In this document: positions 56,191 through 64,000 of the stretch, one piece after another
How the letters are laid out: the number at the start of each line of letters is the position of its first letter
Position numbering within the stretch: position 1 is the stretch's first letter
Translations under genes and position numbers: made by a program
Assembly (NCBI GenBank): GCA_029961685.1
Contig: JARWKL010000002.1
Span: 35,618,908-35,682,907, forward strand
DNA from: Aristolochia californica
Taxonomy: Eukaryota; Streptophyta; Magnoliopsida; Piperales; Aristolochiaceae
Length of the DNA stretch: 64,000 nt
Reading direction: 5' to 3'
The notes under the pieces: generated by a model
Database searches by the model: none
The model's input: only the letters and a program-made list of their open reading frames with translations
What the model was told of the DNA's origin: nothing

Positions 56191-57152
56191 CTCTAGAGGC
56201 TTGGTCAGTTGGCTCCTACATCTGTCACACCTACTATCATTGAGCCAAATTCCTTTTCCTCATCAAGTGCCATGATGGAGAGCACAAGTATGCTAGCATT
56301 GAATGTGTCTCAGGTATACCTTTTTTTTTAGTCTATTAACCCTTCTCAGTCATGTTACTTTAGCAGGGGAGGGTACTGTACATACTATACCTTAGATAAC
56401 ATTGAGTTGTGTTCTCTTTGCTTCAACTTTCTTGTCAATTTTTTATTCATATAACTAAATCTTTAAACTCCATAATTTAAAAAAAAAAAAAGACTTGCAG
56501 AAGAAGAAGCCGATTGATTCGGGCATGAGAAGGGCGGGCTCTATTTTTTGAGTGATGTATCTATTCTGAAGGCTGTGACATTGACAACAAAAGACTCCAT
56601 TTCTCTGGCACTTGAGTTTGGGATATCCCCCAGCCGCTAAACTTTTTCAGTCTTTTCCATCTTTGCCAAATGATATTTCCTTTGATTGTGAGTCGTCTCA
56701 ATTGGGAAAGCATCGTTGGACTAGTTTTCATGTGAGTTCTTGTTTTAGCTTTCGAGTTTTTGAACTAATACATTCAGATGTATGGGTCCATGTAGAGTTC
56801 CTAGTCCATTTGGTTTTCTTTATAGATGATTTTAGTACAGTCATTTGGGTGAATCTCCTGCGAGAGAATCCGAAGTCTTTGATGTATTTGTGACTTTTTT
56901 CAATGAAATAAAGAGTCAGTTTTGTGCACATGTTCATATTTTTCGTATTGATAATGGACTTCAGTTTCTCAATCACAAATTTACATCATTCTGTGCTTTA
57001 CATGATATTTCTCATTAAACTTCCTTCATCTATTTTCCCCAACAAAATGGGGTTGTTGAATTTAAAAAAGAGACATGTTCTTGAAGTTACTCATACTTTA
57101 CTGTTTCACATGAATGAGACTAAATCTTTTTTGGGGGATGCAGTGTTGACAT

Positions 57153-59286
57153 TAGGGGTGGCTTCGAACCGAGCCGGCTCGCGAGCGGCTCGTGTTCGGC
57201 TCGTGTTCGGCTCGGTTCGACTCGTTATATTTCGAGCTCGAGCCAAACTCGAACTCAGAAATGGGCTCATTTAGGTTAACGAGCCGAGCTCGAATAGAGT
57301 CAGGTTTGGCTCGTCGGCTCGCGAGCCGACTCGTTAATTTAACGAGCGGCGGGATCGGGGGTCTCTCTTCTCTCCCGAAATTTTTTTTCGAGCCACGCGG
57401 AACGAGAAATCTTTCACTGCGCAGGTCATCGTCCCTGCGAGCACCATCAGCAGTGGGAGACGTCTCTGACTCCGAGCTTAAGCCTCCTGATGACAGGTCA
57501 TTTCGGACACACCCTTGTGGCGAAGAATGTTATTCCGGCAAGTTCCTCCGCCGCACCGTCGGCGCCGTAACGGTCTTTGTCCTCGAAGCGATTGTGGCCG
57601 TCTTGGATTCATTGCCGGGACCGATGCCCGCGGCGGAGGTCCACGGAGACTTCTCGTGGGCGAGACGCTACGACATCTGATATTGATTAAACGGAGGGAG
57701 CTTCCGAAGATCGCGTCTGCAGGAAGCACGACGCAGGAGTTTCTTCTCCTGCAGTTGTGGCCGGACGGGTTATTCGTTTATACAAAAAACTACATTTAGA
57801 TTTAATTCTGGTCTCTCTCTGATCATCTCCAAAGTTGCCAACATCCTGGTACTAATTAACTTCTTATTCTCATTCTTCTCTACTTTCCTTCGAAGAAAAC
57901 TTTTTCATATGCGATTCCCATTTCACTCCACTTTATCGAACACTATAAAAGGTGAAAAAGAGTAAATACGAAGGGGAAGCTCCTCCCACCTTTAACCTCT
58001 CCTCAATAAAAGGGAAATGAGGATCAAAATAACCCGGGGACCAGCGCCCTAACGCTTAGGGGTTGTACAATTAAAATTTTACAAATATGGATAACAAAAC
58101 AATGGTGTTCATTTTTAGTGCATGAAATAATTTTCTTCACTTATAGTTAATATAATTTTTAATTTTTTGCATACATAAACTCTAAAATTTTTATTTTTTT
58201 TCTGATCTCTTTGCCTTATCTTTTTTTTTTTTGCAAGAAAAATGAGAGAGTGAAAACTCAAGTTTGGACTTGAAAAAAAATTTAACATCCAAAATTGAAA
58301 TGCACAAATGCTAAGAGAGATAATTCCAAAAAGTGTCTATGATTTTTAAGGAATGTAAACTCTTTTAGTTTTTTAACGGTATAAAGAAAAATCAAAAGGT
58401 GAATTTCTTTGAGTAATTATTTATTACGATATTTTTTAGTTTTATTTATTAAAATTTTATTTTATGATTACAGCCTGAGAAGAAGAGTGTAGAGATAATG
58501 CTACCAGCTACATGATTTTTCATGTTTTTCTCATCATGGTAATTTTAATATTTTTAATGACATTAAGTAACTACTAGTGGAAGAGTATTTTTTTATCTAA
58601 CAATAACTAATTTTTTTTTTTAGTCATAGGTGGAGATTTTGCTCAAGCAAGGACGTATATTATTTTCTAGCATAAAGAGAAATAACTATAGTTTGTAAAT
58701 TTATAATGGATTTATAGTTTTTATTTAGGTGATTGTAAATTGATAGTGATATTTCATTTAATTTTGTTGTGTTTGATTATTATATGGAATTTATTTATAA
58801 TATTATCCAGTGTATAGAGTGTTTAGACTATTTTATGGAATATATAAATAATTTATTGGAGTGTTTATGGAATATATAAATAATTTTATGGTGTATTTAT
58901 GCAGGTATTATGTATGTTGATTATGCCCAATTTTATGTAGAGATCATGTCGAATTTTATACAGGTATTATATATATAGATTATGCTTAATTTTAAGTATG
59001 CCCAATCTTATACATGTTTTATATATATAGGTTATGTCCAATTTTATATAAAATGTATGCATAATTTTATATATATTTTATTTAGTATATATTTTTTGAA
59101 AAGTTTTAAATGTATGTTGAGGCTCGAGTTCGGCTCGAAGCTCGACTCGAACTCGGTGGGCTCGAGCTCGATAACAATTTTAGGCTCGAGATGAGGCTCG
59201 GCTAGAAGCTCGGCTCGAAATATTTAAATCAAGCTCGGCTCGAATATAGGCAGGTTCGGGCTCGGCTCGGCTCGATGCCACCCCTA
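57153..59286. mobile_element. Non-autonomous hAT element with perfect 8-bp TSD
   Basis: 2134 bp, ends TAGGGGTGGC and GCCACCCCTA (10-bp TIR), flanked by the identical 8-mer GTTGACAT (57145-57152 and 59287-59294). An 8-bp TSD with TAGGG..CCCTA ends is the hAT signature. Subterminal regions are packed with GGCTCG/CGAGC words (57160-57345 and 59115-59275), likely transposase-binding sites. No transposase is encoded. A GC-rich patch at 57345-57760 stands out against an AT-rich remainder and may be captured DNA. Reading frames there match nothing I recognise. Inserted into the integrase region of Copia-4. Confidence 0.92.
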
Positions 59287-59589
59287 GTTGACATCATGCT
59301 TCTTGGTCAATCGTATGTCGTCTTTTGCTTTGCAAGGACAAGTTCCTATGTAGGTTTTAAAACCCTGGAATAAATTGTTTGATGTTGTTCCTCATATGTT
59401 CGGGTCTACATGTTTTGTTCATTTATTTAATAACTCTGTAGATAAATTTTCCTCACTCAGTTTATTGTGGTTTTTTGGGGTATCTACATTATCGAAAGGG
59501 TTATGTGTTCTGATCCTTTTAAACGAAAGACATATGTATCTTTTGATGTTACATTTTTTGAAAAGGCTTCTTGCTTTGCATCTTCTATT

Positions 59590-60078
59590 TGTTGAATTTA
59601 TGGAAAAGAAATACTTCATTGACTTATTATAATAAGAGTACATGAACCTCTATTTATAATAGAGGAAGGTAGTAGAGTCCAATTACAATAAAACTATCTT
59701 TGTCCCAATTACACCCAAACTCTAACACTTAAGGATAAACTTTATCATAATTAAATAACTCAATATAATAGAAGACAACATAACTCAAACTAGAACTCTT
59801 CTATGAGGACGTGACCATAAGATAAAGATGTCAACTCGTGGTTATTTTTGTGAGTCCTTCTTGATCTTCCAACCAGTTTGTGGTTATCTTTGGGAGTCCT
59901 TTTTGATCTTCCAATTTATGTGATAAGGATGCCAACTCGTGGTAAGCATGGTGGGTCCTACTTCCTATGTGTTTGGGCCCATCTTGCGGGCTTTCCTTGC
60001 TCGTGTGACCCATCTTATAATACTCTTAGATATGTGGGCCTTCCTTAGTTGTGTGGGCTTGGGCCCTATCTTCCAACA
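59590..60078 (-). mobile_element. Solo LTR of the LTR-C family
   Basis: 489 bp from TGTTGAATTTATGG to ATCTTCCAACA, flanked by the perfect TSD CTATT (59585-59589 and 60079-60083). Matches 27368-27808 and 36279-36756. Inserted in Copia-4 pol. Confidence 0.93.
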
Positions 60079-62045
60079 CTATTGAGTCTCAGTCATCATC
60101 TAGTACTCCTATTGATAATCTAGTGCCCATTGTTGTTATGGATCCATCAGCCACATGTTCCTCACCGCCACTTCAAGTGTATAGTCGGTGTTCTCGTCGT
60201 CTGTTGCCTGCTCCAGTGCCTACTGACTTTCCAGCTCACGAGCCTACTACTTAGGACCAATTGTTTTCTTCTTTGCCTATAGGTTTAATTCCTTTTGATT
60301 TCGATTTACCCATTAGTCTTTGGAAAGGTAAAAGGTCATATACTTTTTATCCCATATCAAAATATGTTTCTCTTGATCTTTTGTCCCCATCCTACGGATC
60401 CTTTGCTATGTCATTAAAAGGCACTTACGTTGTTCACTATACCTTGTTCAGTGCAGGATGCTATGACTTCATCTGAGTGGCAATGATCTATGGATAAGGA
60501 GATTGATACCTTGGTGTCTAGTGGGACGTGGAGTCTCTATGATCTACCTTCAGAGCCAGTTGTTATAGGATGTTGTTAGGTGTACACAATTAAGTACAAA
60601 CTTAATGGAATTATTGATTGGTATAAGGACAGAATAGTGGCCAAGGGCTATACACAAACATTCACATTAGTGTGTTTCAAACATTTTCACCAGTGGCTAG
60701 ACTCATTTCGTTTTGTATTTTGGTTTCTATGGCAATTAACAAATGATGACTACTATTTCAACTAGATATAAAAATTACCTTCCTATATAGTGGCTTAAAA
60801 GGAGGAGGTATATATTGAGAAACCTCTGGGGTATGTTTGATTAGGGGGAGACATGGAAAGTTTGCCGGTCAAAGAAAGTTATCTATAGATTTAAAACAAA
60901 GTCCTAGTGTTTGGTTTGAAAAAATTCAGCATTGTGATGATGGACTTTGGTTTCTATATAAGTCATTGTGATCAGTTTATGTTTTTTCTGAAAAAGAAAA
61001 CCAACATTGTTATTTTGGTGGTATATGTTGATGATATCATCTTATCTGGGGGTGATCTTAAAGGAATTGGGCAAGTAAAACTGTATTTGGCCACACAATT
61101 TCAAACAAAGGATTTGGGACAACTGAATATTTCTTTGTTATTGAAGTGACTCAAAGTAAGAAAAGGGTTATTCTCTCTCAAAGAAAGTACATTGTAGATG
61201 TGCTGCAGGAATATGGTCTCTTAGGTGCAAAATCAATGGACACTTCCATGGAAGTTAATGCTAGCCTTCATGACTCTCATAATCCTGACTCAAGGACAAG
61301 ACTCTGTATAGATGCCTAGTGCAAAAATTGATTTATGCTACGACCACTAAGCTCGATATATCATTTGCAGTGGGAGTAGCGAGTCAATTCAAGGAAAACC
61401 CAAAAATTATACAGTTACAAGCTACTCAGAAGATTTTGAAGTATTTGAAAGGCGCTCTGGAAAAGGTCTGTTGCACACTCAAAATGAAAAAAAAATTGAT
61501 CTGTTGGGTTATTCTGATGCTGACTATGTTGAATGCAAGATGGGCAGGAGGTCCACCACTAGTTACTGTCGTTTTGTTGGGTGTACATTTGTTAGTTGGA
61601 AGAGGTAGGTGAAGTCGGTCCTTGTTGAGTTTGGATTTTCTATTCTAGAGCCTATGGTTATGAACTATGATAATCAAGCTGCAATATTTATAATAAGTAA
61701 CCCAGTATTCCACAAAAGGATAAAACAAAAGAGGTCAACTGCCATTTCATTAGAAATGTTGTCATATAAGGGAAGGTGGTTACCCCGTATTGTGTAGTCT
61801 TCTGAATAACTTGGAGATGTGTTTACAAAACCTCTTGGAAGGCGTGAACATCTGATGTTTTCTGACAAGTTGGACTGTTGGACATTTACTTTCCAGCTTG
61901 AGGCAGAGTGTTAAAATACTAGTTTAGAGGCATTATGGTTATTTCATCATCTCATATGAGATCCATTTGACTACAGCAAACTAGATTACTTGTCATGACT
62001 TTATATTTTAAGTTTCACTTAATTCTGATATGTATTCATAGAGGA

Positions 62046-63017
62046 CTGGATTATGACCAAATTGCCATTTATAATTTTTATAAAACCATGGTTGTTACCA
62101 CTGAAGTTTTTAGTTGAGATTAGTTGTTTGGTGAAAAATGTGAACCTTTAATACTGATTTTATAACTAGAAGGCAGCATTCTTGTTAGCGCAATGACATT
62201 TCTTACTGGATTGGAACATATCAATGAACCTAGTTGTTTTTTTTCTCTGCAACCTGCTATGTGGACGTTGGAATATTTATAGGAATATGAGAGGTATTAG
62301 GTCTTGTTTGTGGGATTCTGGATCATGCCAGCGGTTGGAAAACATATTTACCTAAATTTTGGAAGGTAAGTATGTTCACGAATTAATTTCATTTTAGACA
62401 GTAGATATAGGACACTTGTCCTTCCCTTTGAGAGTTTAAAAGTGTGAGAGTCCCTCCATGAAATTCTTGCAAGTGCAGGATAGGAGAATCAAATAATTAT
62501 GTTTGGAAATTAATTTGGAGTTGCTTGTTCTGGGAATGAGCATATAAGAGTAATCTGTTGTGTGGTAGAGGCCGAAGAGTAATTGGGTAATGTTATCCAA
62601 ATCCTTACACGAGGATATTTGTTCTGCAATATTTTCTAAAAGACTGGTAAGAGCAGTAGAATAAGTAACTGGGTAAAATTGCTGCCTAGTGTTCTTGTGT
62701 TTGATATTTATGTGAAGTCTCCAGTCCATGTGCTTCAGCAATACTGTTCTTTGTGTAACTTGTGGTGCTTGGGACGAGACATCCTGTATGTATGAGCTAC
62801 TGTTTTTCTTTGAAATGGATTTAGATGACTATGCAAAAAATATTATAACAAAAGATTCATTTGACAGGCATTGAATTAAGAGGTGGTGTTGGATGAGGAT
62901 TGTGTTTGATTAGTATCTGTTTCCTCGTGTTAATTCCACGAGTATCATATCATAAGATCTGAAGTTATTTGTGGGGTGACTATCCCCAATTTTGGGCTAT
63001 ACAGAGTAAGTAGTTTT
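62046..63017. other. Spacer, nothing recognised
   Basis: No repeat family, TIR or coding region supported. A 101-codon minus frame at 62436-62741 shows no known motif. Confidence 0.5.
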
Positions 63018-64000
63018 TTTTTTTTTTTTTTTGGAGAAAATGTGATTGCCTTAAGAGCAAAAGGCAAAAATACAAGAGAGATTGGTTGAGGGGATCCTTT
63101 ACAATAAGGGATTGAAGGAAAATCCTCTCTTTAGTAAGGCAATAAGCTAAACTATTAGTTGATTTAGCAACATGATGCCAACTATAAAAATGGTTGAAAG
63201 GTCCTGTAAAATTTTACAAAAACAACTCCAATGACACCAAGAGGGACTTTTTTTTTGACCCAAACACGAGGTGATGCTTTTTGAATCTCTTTCAATCAGG
63301 AGCTACCTCTAAAATTGGCTTCAAAAGTTATGAAGCCCTTGCATAAGAGCAAACAATTCAGCTGTTGTTAACTCAAAAACACCTAAAGGACCACATAGGA
63401 GGCAAAAATCTGACAAGATGAATTACTAAACAGTCCAATACCGAATAACCATCGAAATTTAGCTTCATAATACCAAAATGAGAAGATTTCCATTTGGCCA
63501 TTTGTGGGGGGATGAGAGCTATAAAGCAGCCTGAGCCCGAGAAGTTTTTAAAGGATCACCAAAAATAGCCTTGAATAAATCTAGAGATTTCAGCCGGATT
63601 ATAATTTGAGAAGAGCATTCTGCCCAAGTTGATTCCTAGGAGAAAGACCTCTATCGGAAAATCCTGTTCTTACGCTCATTCCAAATAAGCTAAGGAATAT
63701 AGACTAAACAAACTTTCATCATTATCTTCTCAAGAGTTGGGAGATAATCTGTTGGAAAAACCTATTTTTGTGCTCATTCCAAACAAGCCAAGGAATATAG
63801 ACGAAACTAACTTTCATCATTATCTGTTCAAGAATTGGGAGATGAAAACCAGAGCAAGGATATAAAATCAGCATGGAAGCTGGAAAGCTTCAGTGAATCT
63901 CGAACAGCTGAAAAAAGAAATTCCAGATTCTCCAAGAATAGCGGCAATTAATGAGCAGATGATCAATGGATTCCTTATGAGTATCACATAGAGAACAATT
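63018..64000 (-). mobile_element. 3' part of a LINE with zf-RVT and RNase H remnants
   Basis: A run of T residues at about 63018-63037 is the minus-strand poly(A) tail. Upstream on minus is a decayed RNase H-like region (LCGPLGVFELTTAELFALMQ, LLIERDSKSI), then two copies of PWLVWNEHKN-type sequence, then the zinc-binding RT domain CSLCDTHKESIDHLLINCRY at the window edge. This is the C-terminal end of ORF2 of a plant LINE/RVT-3 type element. The rest lies beyond 64000. A 97-bp internal duplication starts at 63656 and 63753. Confidence 0.8.

Larger units (their letters stand above)
56500..61905 (+). pseudogene. Copia-4 pol, broken and twice interrupted
   Basis: Integrase parts: LSLGYPPAAKLFQ (zinc-region remnant), LIHSDVWVHV and FFIDDFSTVIWV (core), then KSFLGDAVLT, where the hAT element cuts in. 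The target continues at 59295. The C-terminal integrase region MFGSTCFVHL follows, then the solo LTR at 59590. RT and RNase H after 60580 are degenerate: YTIKYKLNGIIDWYKDRIVA, VVYVDDIILSGGDLKG (active-site YVDD kept, about 61020), LSQRKYIVDVLQEYGL, LIYATTTKLDISFAVGV and NYDNQAAIFIISNPVF. Protease was not found. Confidence 0.8.
54475..62045 (+). mobile_element. Copia-4, old decayed Ty1/copia element
   Basis: 5' LTR about 54475-54764 with a PBS-like TGGTATTAGAGTG next to it, and a 3' LTR start at 61911 after CTTGAGGCAGAG. The LTRs share GGCATTxTGGTxATTTC, CATCTCATA(C/T)G and CTTGTCATGACTTTAT. Without its two insertions it is about 4.9 kb. Coding regions have many stops. The 3' LTR breaks off near 62045. 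No TSD is identified. Confidence 0.75.

Noticed and set aside
57192..57799. Reading frames in the GC-rich part of the hAT element
   Set aside because: Open on both strands because of GC content. No hAT transposase (BED or dimerisation) motif.

Overview
This is flowering-plant nuclear DNA. It has spliced genes with GT/AG introns, plant-only gene families, long AT-rich intergenic DNA and dense nested LTR retrotransposons. I cannot name the species. The GC-rich, intronless subtilase would fit a non-grass monocot, but that is weak evidence. I see no tRNA, rRNA, CRISPR or prokaryotic feature.

Only three host genes look intact, and all are on the + strand: a CID5/6/7-like protein (PAM2, CUE, DUF1771 and Smr domains; six visible coding/leader exons, 10.3-16.1 kb), an SBT1.4-like subtilase (47.6-49.9 kb, one exon) and NAA10, the catalytic subunit of the NatA N-terminal acetyltransferase (51.6-52.2 kb, one exon). 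They are independent transcription units and do not form a pathway.

Everything else is mobile DNA, relics or unassigned spacer. From left to right:
(1) 1-376, broken LTR pieces.
(2) 1684-9824, an 8.1-kb PIF/Harbinger-like transposon with decayed transposase and Myb-like genes, two tandem-repeat arrays, and three intron-separated exons of a glutaredoxin gene.
(3) 17.2-27.4 kb, nested LTR elements: a long LTR (LTR-L), a solo LTR, a non-autonomous element (NA-LTR1, 19515-27127) and Copia-1 (21088-25819) inside it with 5-bp target duplications and TA..CA LTR ends.
(4) 27.4-41.9 kb, a solo-like LTR, a gypsy gag scrap, a copia gag scrap, a xyloglucan xylosyltransferase (GT34) pseudogene split by Copia-2 (29560-35426), then Copia-3 (35.7-41.9 kb), which itself carries a small LTR element, a G-type LTR and a TRIM with 93-bp LTRs.
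(5) 42090-42342, a 253-bp SMART-type LTR retrotransposon.
(6) 42.5-47.1 kb, a non-autonomous LTR element (Cap-LTR) holding joined pieces of at least three host genes (GH3 glucosidase, vacuolar sorting receptor, NADH-glutamate synthase).
(7) 50.6-51.5 kb, a hAT relic and a Tourist-like MITE just upstream of NAA10.
(8) 53.0-54.5 kb, a duplicated LINE-derived segment.
(9) 54.5-62.0 kb, decayed Copia-4, interrupted by a hAT element with a perfect 8-bp TSD and by a solo LTR with a perfect 5-bp TSD.
(10) 63.0-64.0 kb, the poly(A) end of a LINE running off the window.

The most unusual content is host-gene capture in two unrelated transposon classes, the miniature LTR elements, and a composite TRIM whose terminal and internal LTRs belong to different families. 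All alignments were done by eye, so boundaries without a target-site duplication are approximate.
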